DNA of 64,000 bases from Flagellimonas hymeniacidonis (GTDB lineage Bacteria > Bacteroidota > Bacteroidia > Flavobacteriales > Flavobacteriaceae): NCBI RefSeq assembly GCF_008040165.1, contig NZ_VRUR01000002.1:310001-374000 (forward strand). The letters are read 5' to 3'. The stretch's first letter is position 1; every line of letters starts with the position of its first letter. The notes under the pieces are model-generated. The model made no database searches and was not told the origin of the DNA. It was given only the letters and a program-made list of their open reading frames with translations. The translations under genes were made by a program, and so were the position numbers. Positions 9,458-17,447 of the stretch are shown here, piece by piece.

Positions 9458-10951
9458 ATGTCAAGTAAAAACAGATACATAAGAAGGGATTTAGAGGCTT
9501 ATTTCGGACAATTTAAGATAGGAGTAATTGGAGAAAGAAATTGTATTAAAACTCCAAACGGAATAAAACATGTAATTTATTCCGATTGGATTGCAAGTGG
9601 GAGACTATATGACCCTATAGAGCACGCCATGCAAACATTTGTAGGGCCAATGGTAGCCAATACCCACTCATTCTCGAGCGAGACAGGAAAAGCATCGACC
9701 TATGCCTATAGATATGCCCGGGAAATCATAAGGGAGCATGTCAATGCGAACAAAGAAGATATCTTGGTTACTACGGGAACGGGAATGACCGGAGCGTTGG
9801 TAAGATTGCAGAGGATTATGGGCCTGCGGGATGCAGTATCGCCAAGCAAAAAATCAATAATGCCAGATAGTGAACGCCCTGTGGTGTTCATAACCCATAT
9901 GGAGCACCACTCCAACCATGTATCGTGGATGGAAACCTCCTCTGACGTGGTCATCGTACCGTGTGGTGAGAATGGACAGGTTAGTCCTTTAAACTTGGAG
10001 AAAGAACTGGTCAGGTATAAAGATAGGAAAGTCAAGATTGGTGCGTTCACGGCCTGCTCCAACGTCACTGGTACAATTGTCGCATATAGGGATCTGGCTA
10101 GGCTAATGCACAGGTATGACGGATACTGTATTATGGATTTTGCGGCCTCCGCTCCTTATGTGGACATTGATATGCACCCTGCTGACCCAGAGGAAAGACT
10201 GGATGCTGTTCTTTTTTCCCCACATAAATTTTTAGGAGGCCCAGGAAGCTGCGGGGTGTTGGTATTCAACAAAGCGCTGTACAAGAACGAGGTCCCGGAC
10301 GTACCCGGAGGGGGAAATGTCAGATGGACAGATCCATGGGGGAATTATGCTTATTTTGATGATATAGAGACAAGGGAAGATGGTGGTACCCCCGGTTTCC
10401 TTCAGACCATTAGGGCAGCTATGGCCATTAGGCTTAAGGAAAAGATGGGGGTGCGTAATATGGAGAAAAGGGAGGGTGAGCTGCTAGCCTCTTGCTTTCA
10501 AAAGCTTTCAACGATTACCGGTCTTAAGCTTCTTGGAAGTACTTCTGACAAACGAATAGGATGCGTCTCGTTCACGGTTAAGGGCATCCATTACAATCTT
10601 ATGGTACGTTTATTGAATGACCGTTTTGGCATACAGGTCAGGGGCGGATGGTCCTGTGCCAGCACCTATGGTCACCATCTATTAGGTTTGGACAGGGAAG
10701 CATCCAAAAGAATTATGGAAGCCATTTCTAATGGAGACTTAACCAACAAACCTGGTTGGGTACGCTTATCCCTACACCCAATTATGACTGACATTGAAGT
10801 TAATTATATCTGCGGTGCCATCTTTGATATTGTGAAGAACATAGATGTTTGGGGAAAAGAGTACCGTTACAATTCCAAGACCAACGAGTTTGAACATCTC
10901 GATTATAATGACCGTAAATTGATTGAAAGTATAAAAGGGTGGTTTGATTGA
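9458..10951 (+). CDS. Class V aminotransferase-fold PLP enzyme (cysteine desulfurase/selenocysteine lyase-like)
   Basis: This is a 497-residue cytoplasmic protein with the fold-type I pattern: TTGTGMTGAL phosphate-binding turn near 107, MDFAASAPYVDID with the cofactor aspartate, and SPHKFLGGPGS carrying the PLP lysine near 257. A late RGGWSCASTYG segment contains a cysteine where SufS/CsdA-type enzymes place the persulfide loop. Relatives remove sulfur or selenium from amino acids or are epimerases; which reaction occurs here cannot be told. It stands alone between two regulatory gaps but is flanked by thioredoxin and DsbD genes, so sulfur chemistry is a reasonable guess. Family assignment is solid, function uncertain. 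Confidence 0.8.
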   Translation: MSSKNRYIRRDLEAYFGQFKIGVIGERNCIKTPNGIKHVIYSDWIASGRLYDPIEHAMQTFVGPMVANTHSFSSETGKASTYAYRYAREIIREHVNANKEDILVTTGTGMTGALVRLQRIMGLRDAVSPSKKSIMPDSERPVVFITHMEHHSNHVSWMETSSDVVIVPCGENGQVSPLNLEKELVRYKDRKVKIGAFTACSNVTGTIVAYRDLARLMHRYDGYCIMDFAASAPYVDIDMHPADPEERLDAVLFSPHKFLGGPGSCGVLVFNKALYKNEVPDVPGGGNVRWTDPWGNYAYFDDIETREDGGTPGFLQTIRAAMAIRLKEKMGVRNMEKREGELLASCFQKLSTITGLKLLGSTSDKRIGCVSFTVKGIHYNLMVRLLNDRFGIQVRGGWSCASTYGHHLLGLDREASKRIMEAISNGDLTNKPGWVRLSLHPIMTDIEVNYICGAIFDIVKNIDVWGKEYRYNSKTNEFEHLDYNDRKLIESIKGWFD

Positions 10952-11226
10952 CAAAAATTAATAATGTCCATAAGTTTCGTGCAGTAGATTGGGTTGCCTG
11001 TTTGGGTATTTAAGTAACCGTAGAAGAATAATGGGATCAGATAAGTAGCGAGCGATAAAGTTGATAGACAAAAATTTTAAAAGAAAAAATAATTGTTCGG
11101 AAATTAAGTGAAAACCTTTAAGGGTAATCTAAAGTTAATCAGTATTAACTATTATTAGTATTACAGGAAATTGTGCTGAATAATAGCCTTAACACATTTT
11201 CACAGTAATTAATTATTTGAATTAGT

Positions 11227-11262
11227 CAAAACAAAGGGTTGAAGCTTCAACCCTTTGTTTTG
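11227..11262 (+). promoter_or_regulatory. Perfect 36-bp palindrome (terminator-like) just before dsbD
   Basis: The arm CAAAACAAAGGGTTGAAG (11227-11244) is followed with no gap by its exact reverse complement (11245-11262), so every base of the 36 is paired. As RNA it would form a long hairpin whose 3' side is T-rich (TTTGTTTTG). It ends 18 nt before the chosen dsbD ATG, leaving no space for a promoter in between. The preceding 275 bp (10,952-11,226) hold no visible gene. It is either a terminator for upstream transcripts or a leader attenuator for dsbD. Confidence 0.6.
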
Positions 11263-11280
11263 TCCAAATATGATTTGACA

Positions 11281-13287
11281 ATGAAAAAAACACTGGTTTA
11301 CGTTCTGTTTATTCTTTCGACAGCTAAAGTATACTCCCAAATTTATAACCCGGTCGACTGGTCAACCTCCGTTAAAAAAATCTCGGATACGGAATTCATT
11401 TTAATTTCTGAGGCTAGCATACAATCAAACTGGCACCTTTATTCCCAGGATGTACCGCTGGATGGTCCACTACCTACTAGTTTCATGTACGATGACGGTT
11501 CAGGTGAGTTCAGTCTAATCGATGGAACATTAGAAGAGGAGGGCCATGTGAGTTTTGATTCCATTTTCGAAAAGGAAATCAAGTATTTTGAAAACCATGC
11601 CGTCTTCAAGCAAAAAATCATCTTGGACAAGAAGAAGGTTGGTGAGATAAGAGCAGTTGTGGAATTTATGGTTTGTGACGATACACGCTGTCTGCCGCCA
11701 ACCGAAGTTGAACTAATATTTAATTTGGGCGACAAAGAAGGGAGCGGGGATCAAAACCTAAACGATTTAAACAGTCAAAATGATATTATTGCAAACGACT
11801 TAAACCCTTATTCCACTGACCGGGGCAGAGGTATTTGGACTGTGTTTTTCATCGCCTTCATTTCTGGATTTGCAGCCTTGCTGACCCCGTGCGTGTTTCC
11901 CATGATACCTTTGACGGTAAGTTTTTTTACGAAACAGAGCAAGAGCAGAAGTAAAGGAATAAGGAACGCTATTTTATATGGTATCTCCATTGTGGTCATT
12001 TATGTACTCTTGGGGAGTGCGGTAACCGCTGTTTTTGGGGCGGATTCTTTGAATGCCCTGGCTACCAACGTTTGGTTCAATATCATTTTCTTTGTGCTGC
12101 TCGTGGTTTTTGCTATTTCTTTTTTAGGGGCCTTTGAAATTACATTGCCAAACTCTTGGGCCAATAAAGTAGATTCCAAAGCGAATAAAGGAGGTTTGAT
12201 AGGCATATTTTTCATGGCTTTGGCCTTGGCAATAGTCTCTTTTTCCTGTACAGGACCCATAGTGGGCACCCTGTTGGTGGAGGCCGCATCAAAGGGAGGA
12301 CTAGCCCCTGTGATTGGCATGTTAGGATTTTCCTTGGCTATTGCACTTCCTTTTGCACTATTTGCGGCATTTCCGGGATGGCTGAACTCACTGCCTAAAT
12401 CGGGAGGCTGGCTAAATACGGTGAAAGTAACGTTGGGCTTTTTGGAACTTGCACTTGCATTTAAGTTCTTGTCCCAAGCAGATTTAGTACTACAGATGCA
12501 CTTATTAGAACGTGAGGTCTTTATAGCTATTTGGATTGCTATATTCGGGGTCATGGCCCTTTATCTTTTTGGAAAGATTAAGTTGCCCCACCATGCCCCT
12601 CTGACACACATCTCCGTTGGCAGGTTAGGACTTGGTCTCTTGATACTTGCATTTACGGTTTACATGGTTCCAGGTCTATGGGGGGCTCCCCTTAAATTAA
12701 TAAGTGCCTTTCCACCGCCATTGGAATATAGTGAGTCACCTTATGGTGTTGGCTTTTCGAAAAGTACCTCCAATAATCAGTCATCGCATATAATGTCCGA
12801 AGGTGACCTTCCAGAAGGAGGGCATTTGTTGCCTCCCCATGATATTTTAGCCTTCAATGATTATGACAAAGGGCTTGCGTACGCTAAAAGAGTGGGGAAA
12901 CCCGTAATGCTGGATTTTACCGGTTGGGCCTGTGTAAACTGTCGAAAAATGGAACAGAATGTATGGCCGGAACCAAGAATCTTGGAGTTTTTGAAAAATG
13001 AGGTCGTACTCATATCACTGTACGTAGACGATAAGCGCCCTTTGGCCGTGGAAAATCAGGTTGAATCTGAACTGAGGCCAGGAAGAAAACTTAAGTACAT
13101 CGGTCAAAAGTGGAGTGAGTTGCAGACCATCAAGTATAAGGCAAACTCACAACCATTTTATGTGTTGATGGACCACGAAGAACAAAACCTCGTTGATCCT
13201 GTCGCGTACACGCCAAGTGTTGATGAATATTATGAATGGTTGGATAATGGAATAAGCAATTTCAAAAATATAAAAGTAAAAAAATGA
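11281..13287 (+). CDS. dsbD: Thiol:disulfide interchange protein DsbD
   Basis: DsbD moves electrons from cytoplasmic thioredoxin across the inner membrane to periplasmic thiol proteins. The sequence shows all three modules. The N-terminal immunoglobulin-like domain carries the redox pair VCDDTRC (about 132/137). The eight-helix membrane core has LTPCVFPMIPLTVSFF and SFSCTGPIVGTLL, each with one catalytic cysteine. The C-terminal thioredoxin domain has DFTGWACVNCRKME. The ATG at 11281 gives a normal signal peptide (MKKTLVYVLFILSTAKVYS); an in-frame ATG at 11239 falls inside the palindrome arm and is unlikely. The stop overlaps the next start by 4 bp (ATGA), so DsbD and the third TlpA-like lipoprotein are translated together. 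Confidence 0.93.
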   Translation: MKKTLVYVLFILSTAKVYSQIYNPVDWSTSVKKISDTEFILISEASIQSNWHLYSQDVPLDGPLPTSFMYDDGSGEFSLIDGTLEEEGHVSFDSIFEKEIKYFENHAVFKQKIILDKKKVGEIRAVVEFMVCDDTRCLPPTEVELIFNLGDKEGSGDQNLNDLNSQNDIIANDLNPYSTDRGRGIWTVFFIAFISGFAALLTPCVFPMIPLTVSFFTKQSKSRSKGIRNAILYGISIVVIYVLLGSAVTAVFGADSLNALATNVWFNIIFFVLLVVFAISFLGAFEITLPNSWANKVDSKANKGGLIGIFFMALALAIVSFSCTGPIVGTLLVEAASKGGLAPVIGMLGFSLAIALPFALFAAFPGWLNSLPKSGGWLNTVKVTLGFLELALAFKFLSQADLVLQMHLLEREVFIAIWIAIFGVMALYLFGKIKLPHHAPLTHISVGRLGLGLLILAFTVYMVPGLWGAPLKLISAFPPPLEYSESPYGVGFSKSTSNNQSSHIMSEGDLPEGGHLLPPHDILAFNDYDKGLAYAKRVGKPVMLDFTGWACVNCRKMEQNVWPEPRILEFLKNEVVLISLYVDDKRPLAVENQVESELRPGRKLKYIGQKWSELQTIKYKANSQPFYVLMDHEEQNLVDPVAYTPSVDEYYEWLDNGISNFKNIKVKK

Positions 13288-14315
13288 AAAAAATAATTTT
13301 TGCAATCTTAATAGTAATAGCATTGGCCACATTTGGCTGTGAACATGAGGCCAAATTAAAAAATTATGTAACTCTTTCGGGAAAAATTCTCAATAGGGAA
13401 TCAGACTCCATACAGATTTTGAATCTTGCGGGGAAACTGGTAAAAACCATTCCCATAGCTGAGGATGGAAGCTTTGTAGATACCCTGAAGCTTAAGGAAA
13501 AGGCTTCAGTGCATAAAATCTTAAACGGTACAAAAACATTCTTTAATTTCTTGGACAACGGTTATGACCTAAATCTGACTGTAGATCTTGATGATGTAAA
13601 AGAATCGTTACGTTTCGAAGGTATCGGCGAAGAGGAGAATAATTTTTTGTTGCAGGGGGGAGGCTTTTTTCATGTTTTACCGATAGAAGAAAAGGATTAT
13701 GAATTAGAACCGGACGAATTTTCCAGTTTGATGGAGAACGCGATAGAAACGCTGACAGATAATTTGGAAAACACACCAGGTCTTGATTCCACGTTCATAG
13801 CGTTACAAAAACAATACATTCCTGTAAATGAACATCATCACTTTTTGTATTACGGAATAAAAAATTTGGACAAAATCCTTCCAAAAGGGGAACCTGCACC
13901 AAAATTTAAAGATTATGAAAACTACCTGGGAGGTACTACATCAATGGAAGATTTTTTGGGCAAACATGTTTATATCGATTTTTGGGCGACATGGTGCGTT
14001 CCATGTATCGCAGAGTTTCCATATTTAAAAAAACTAAAAGACAAATATGGGGGTAAAGTGGATTTTGTAGGTATTTCCTTAGACTATCCCAGTGACAAAG
14101 AAAGATGGAGGGAGTTTTTAGAAAAGGAAGCATTGGAAACTGTACAGGTATTTTCTGATGAAGGCTTTGGTTCTCAGATTGTTAAAGATTATAGAATACC
14201 CTCAATACCAAGATTTGTCTTTATTGACCCTGAAGGCAATATTGTCGATCCAAATGCACCCCGGCCCTCGGAAGAAGCACTGATTACCAAGTTGTTTGAT
14301 GAAAATCTTGATTGA
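13284..14315 (+). CDS. TlpA/ResA-like thioredoxin lipoprotein 3 (short form)
   Basis: The signal peptide ends in a lipobox (LATFGC, cysteine about 19), followed by a DUF4369-like beta domain (LSGKILNRESDSIQIL). The C-terminal thioredoxin domain has WATWCVPC (about 238/241). It lacks most of the helical middle found in lipoproteins 1 and 2, so it is about 150 residues shorter. The active-site dipeptide is VP, not GP, which usually shifts the redox potential. Translational coupling to dsbD makes it the best candidate for the direct electron acceptor of DsbD in this locus. Confidence 0.88.
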   Translation: MKKIIFAILIVIALATFGCEHEAKLKNYVTLSGKILNRESDSIQILNLAGKLVKTIPIAEDGSFVDTLKLKEKASVHKILNGTKTFFNFLDNGYDLNLTVDLDDVKESLRFEGIGEEENNFLLQGGGFFHVLPIEEKDYELEPDEFSSLMENAIETLTDNLENTPGLDSTFIALQKQYIPVNEHHHFLYYGIKNLDKILPKGEPAPKFKDYENYLGGTTSMEDFLGKHVYIDFWATWCVPCIAEFPYLKKLKDKYGGKVDFVGISLDYPSDKERWREFLEKEALETVQVFSDEGFGSQIVKDYRIPSIPRFVFIDPEGNIVDPNAPRPSEEALITKLFDENLD

Positions 14316-14448
14316 TTGAGAGGTGCTGGGAAAGATGGCTTAAAAGGTGGACCACCCTACTACGGTAAAATTAAAAAGATTCCTTTTGCTCAGGTAAAAC
14401 ACTGAAGCCAAATTTGGGGTTCTTTAAGAGTGCTGTCTAAAACAAATT

Positions 14449-14485
14449 TGCGAAGTTCCAGAGTTTAGTTATCTGAAACTTCGCA
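14449..14485. terminator. Bidirectional terminator between convergent genes
   Basis: TGCGAAGTT (14449-14457) pairs with AACTTCGCA (14477-14485), followed on the plus strand by TTTTC. It separates the plus-strand dsbD operon from the minus-strand SnoaL-like gene. Confidence 0.65.
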
Positions 14486-14530
14486 TTTTCAATTCAAATA
14501 TGAAGAAAAATAGTATTTTCTTTTAGATAA

Positions 14531-15604
14531 TTATTGATAACTTTTTAAAACTCGAAAATCATCATATTCAAGCAACCATTTATTTTCGTTTAAAACCCAT
14601 TTCTCTTGAAATATTTTTCCCTCCCCAATGTTCATTGACCAATTGGAAGATATCATCGCACGGTCCTTACCAAATGCTTCAAATACGGGATTATTATAAA
14701 TCAGATTTCGTGCCCCATTCTTGATTAGTCCATCCCAAAACTGGTATATGCCCTCTTGTCCTGTTACCAATTCAAAAGGATAGGGGCTCAAATTGGCATC
14801 AGGGGTATATCCGCTACCACATATTTTAGCCTGCTGTGAATTGAAACCATTGATCCATTCCATGGATGTCCTTATGACCTTTTCAAGGACTTCGTGGCTG
14901 GCGGTCGATTTTATAGAATTTTCCTCCGGCATCTTGAATTGTTCAAGCATCTCAAAATCATCATTGGTCAAAAGCCAGCGTCCATTTGACTTCTCCCATT
15001 TTTCCATGTAAATAATGCCCCGACCGATATTCATCCTCCAATCAGCCGACAAAAATGCCAATTTTTCATCGACCACTTCAATCTTTACGTTTTCATAAAC
15101 AAGATTTGAAGCGCCCTTATCAACAAGATCTAGCCAAAACCCGGAAATTTCATCAAATCCCTTTTTCGTTCCAAAAGGTGTGGCTCGCATGGCTGCATCT
15201 TTGTCATATCCATTTGCGCATTCCAGAGCATTCCCTTCATTAAATTGATTGATCCATTTCTTGCTAGCGGCAAGAACCTCCAAGGCGGTTTTGTGATGGG
15301 CCAATGGGCTAAGCTCTGAATAACTTTGACCAATATTTTGTCCCTGCCCCTCAACATGTTGAGGCATGTTCAAGATCAGCATCGTCAAAACAAAAAATCT
15401 CAACAAGCCATTTTCAGTACTTATCCCTTTGGTTTTTTGTTGAAGGAATAGAATTAGTGAAGATTTACGGGGAATCAAAGATTGAAACATCTTAGAAAAA
15501 TTTTTAGTAGGTTTTCTGGCCTCATCTCTTTTTTTTATGGGCTTCAACAATGCGGGCGTTTTGATTGATAATTTGTTATGTAAAGAATTTAAAGAAGTCT
15601 TCAT
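14531..15604 (-). CDS. Secreted protein with two tandem SnoaL/NTF2-like domains
   Basis: The protein has 357 residues. After a long basic N-terminus and a hydrophobic segment (FFVLTMLILNMPQHVEGQ) come two clearly homologous repeats, about 105-225 and 235-357. Paired motifs are KKWINQFNEG/MEWINGFNSQ, GFWLDLVDKGASNLVYENV/QFWDGLIKNGARNLIYNNP, DWRMNIGRG/NWSMNIGEG and RWLLTNDDFEML/KWLLEYDDFRVL. NTF2-like folds of this kind serve as small-molecule enzymes or binding proteins; no catalytic residue set is evident. The N-terminus before the hydrophobic segment is unusually long (~60 residues), so the true start could be a later Met. A Crp/Fnr gene lies just upstream. Confidence 0.65.
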   Translation of the reverse strand: MKTSLNSLHNKLSIKTPALLKPIKKRDEARKPTKNFSKMFQSLIPRKSSLILFLQQKTKGISTENGLLRFFVLTMLILNMPQHVEGQGQNIGQSYSELSPLAHHKTALEVLAASKKWINQFNEGNALECANGYDKDAAMRATPFGTKKGFDEISGFWLDLVDKGASNLVYENVKIEVVDEKLAFLSADWRMNIGRGIIYMEKWEKSNGRWLLTNDDFEMLEQFKMPEENSIKSTASHEVLEKVIRTSMEWINGFNSQQAKICGSGYTPDANLSPYPFELVTGQEGIYQFWDGLIKNGARNLIYNNPVFEAFGKDRAMISSNWSMNIGEGKIFQEKWVLNENKWLLEYDDFRVLKSYQ

Positions 15605-15657
15605 AATGTTTATATTTTAAATATTAGATTACAAAGAAATCGGTTAATTGTCATAAA

Positions 15658-15679
15658 AACCTGTGACTTTTGGCACAAG
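15658..15679. promoter_or_regulatory. Candidate Crp/Fnr-type operator, copy 1
   Basis: The imperfect palindrome TGTGACTTTTGGCACA (15662-15677) resembles Crp/Fnr-family half-sites (TGTGAC and GTCACA, one mismatch) around a TTTT spacer. It sits 7 nt after the stop of the first Crp/Fnr gene and about 55 nt upstream of the SnoaL-like start. A 22-nt block around it matches 19 of 22 bases at 26,536-26,557, beside the second Crp/Fnr paralogue. Operator role is inferred. Confidence 0.45.
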
Positions 15680-15685
15680 CAGGCT

Positions 15686-16321
15686 TCAAGTCAAAATTTT
15701 TATAGTCTTTTGTCCCAAAACGATTTTTTTCTCTAATTCGATTTTTTTTAATAACCGAGAAACTACTTCCCTAGTTGTACCGAGCTCTCTTGCCAATTGA
15801 GCATGTGAAAGTTGCACAATATTTTGGTCGGAATTTTTGATGAGATAGTCCAATAGCCTTTCTCTAAGTGGGTCGAAAGCTAGCTTGGAATAGTTGAAAA
15901 TAAGTTCACTATAGCTATGTCGAAATGTATCGATAGTGAAATTGTGCCATGATTTGTATTCAAAGCTCCATCCATTTACCTTATGAACAGGTATGTTCAG
16001 TATTGTTGCGTCCGTTTCGGCAACGGCATTGACGTTACTTTTACAGTTTCCAAAGCATGCAGAAAGTGATAAGGTACATGTTTCCATAGTTTCAAGGTAA
16101 TAGATAAGGATTTCCTTATCTTCATTTTCTTGATATACCCGTACACGCCCTTTAATTACAATTTTCAACAGTTTTATATAACTGTTCTCCTTTATTAAGT
16201 AATCGCCTTTTTTTAAATAGGATATTGAGGAGTATTCCATAAGTTCATCAATCAATAGTTGTTCATTGATATTATGGAATTTTATAAAGTCGTAAAGTAT
16301 ATCTCTTTCGCTAAGAATCAT
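15686..16321 (-). CDS. Crp/Fnr-family transcriptional regulator 1
   Basis: The protein has 211 residues. The N-terminal half is a cyclic-nucleotide-binding-like beta-roll (LKKGDYLIKENSYIKLLKIVIKGRVRVYQENEDKEILIYYL). The C-terminal winged helix has the recognition helix LSHAQLARELGTTREVVSRLLKKIE. The TCTLSLSACFGNCKS segment in mid-protein holds three close cysteines, whereas paralogue 2 keeps only two; a redox or metal sensor role is possible but unproven. The gene lies 18 bp after the Rossmann/membrane gene on the same strand, so they are probably co-transcribed. Confidence 0.85.
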   Translation of the reverse strand: MILSERDILYDFIKFHNINEQLLIDELMEYSSISYLKKGDYLIKENSYIKLLKIVIKGRVRVYQENEDKEILIYYLETMETCTLSLSACFGNCKSNVNAVAETDATILNIPVHKVNGWSFEYKSWHNFTIDTFRHSYSELIFNYSKLAFDPLRERLLDYLIKNSDQNIVQLSHAQLARELGTTREVVSRLLKKIELEKKIVLGQKTIKILT

Positions 16322-16339
16322 TACCTATATAAGAAAAAT

Positions 16340-17380
16340 TTATTGTATCTGTTTCAGACCGTTCAAATAATCTTGGATATTATAAAAGAACATAACGTCA
16401 AAGATAAGTAGGATAAACACCAATATCGCAATGGGAAGGTATCCAAAAACTAGGCAGCTCATTATTGCCATTAGTTCAGTCCAGATAAAGAGTCTTAAAA
16501 TGGCCTTACTTCTGTTATTTTTTTTGTGCTCTTCTTTTTTACCCAATGCCCCTTTTTTTAGGATCAGAACGGATTTAATCCATAAGAATAGAAAAGCACA
16601 GATTAAAAAAAGAGCAGAAATCCTTGTGAACAAACTGCTGAAACCGAAAAGTTCAATAAGTCCCCAAACTCCTAAAAAGCTTATAATTCCTTGAATCAAT
16701 AGCTTTTGTTCCTTCTTTCGTTGTTTAAAAAAGGAAATAGCACCTACTTTATAGATATCATTACTTTTAAAAATGATGTTTCCAGATAAATCCTCATTGA
16801 TAGATTTAGCTATTCGGGTAGCTACAATATCTGTGTAAATGGGCCTGTAGATTAAGTTTTTTTCCGAAAGTAAGGCGAATAGACTTAACACTGGAATGCT
16901 GATAAATTCTTTTATCCTGATAGGTTTCCTGTCTAAATCCGCATATAAAGATGGTCTGTAAATACATAATTTTTCGAAACCTAATTCAGTAATGGCTTGT
17001 TCCATTTTGAATTTGGTCTGAAGGTAAAGTCCATTGGCATTTTCGGTAGCCCCTAAAGAGCTGATGACATGAAACTCGTTGATGCCCTGCTTCTTGGCCC
17101 ATATGGCAATATTTTTTACCAGTTCATAGTCCACTTTTACAAAAGCCTCTGTAGAACCGGCTTTAGCCCTAGTTGTTCCAATGGTGACAATTGCCGTATC
17201 ACCTTCAAATGATATGTTTTGTAAATTATTAAAATCGATAATAACTTGCTTTTCTCCTCGGTTAGAAAATCTTTTCTTACGTTCAAAACTTGTGACGCAA
17301 TGCCCGGAAATCAATAATTTTTCAATTGTCTTACCGCCCACTTTACTTGATCCACCAAAAAATGCTATTGTTTTTTTCAT
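16340..17380 (-). CDS. NAD(P)-binding Rossmann (atypical SDR/NmrA-like) protein with C-terminal membrane domain
   Basis: Residues ~1-220 form an atypical short-chain dehydrogenase-like domain with the dinucleotide motif FFGGSSKVGGKTIEKLL, the TIGTTRA strand end, HVISSLGA and YLQTKFKMEQ (Y-x-x-x-K). Residues ~230-346 add about four hydrophobic helices (IISFLGVWGLIELFGF, ISALFLICAFLFLWIKSV, LFIWTELMAIMSCLVFGYL, AILVFILLIFDVMFF), which is unusual for this fold. Membrane-bound NAD(P) sensing or quinone chemistry is possible; the function is unknown. It precedes the Crp/Fnr gene in a likely two-gene operon. Confidence 0.7.
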   Translation of the reverse strand: MKKTIAFFGGSSKVGGKTIEKLLISGHCVTSFERKKRFSNRGEKQVIIDFNNLQNISFEGDTAIVTIGTTRAKAGSTEAFVKVDYELVKNIAIWAKKQGINEFHVISSLGATENANGLYLQTKFKMEQAITELGFEKLCIYRPSLYADLDRKPIRIKEFISIPVLSLFALLSEKNLIYRPIYTDIVATRIAKSINEDLSGNIIFKSNDIYKVGAISFFKQRKKEQKLLIQGIISFLGVWGLIELFGFSSLFTRISALFLICAFLFLWIKSVLILKKGALGKKEEHKKNNRSKAILRLFIWTELMAIMSCLVFGYLPIAILVFILLIFDVMFFYNIQDYLNGLKQIQ

Positions 17381-17447
17381 CGTTTTACTTGTTAATGATC
17401 ATTGCTTTTCCAAGAACTAAAAGTCTATGAGGGCTACATGCCATCAC

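Noticed and set aside
12000..12554. 184-codon open frame antisense to dsbD
   Set aside because: The sense frame encodes the conserved DsbD membrane core; the antisense frame is a by-product of its base composition.
14333..14448. Possible degraded transposase fragment after the third TlpA-like gene
   Set aside because: A few frames read like coding sequence, but stops interrupt within 20 codons and no motif or inverted repeat is visible.
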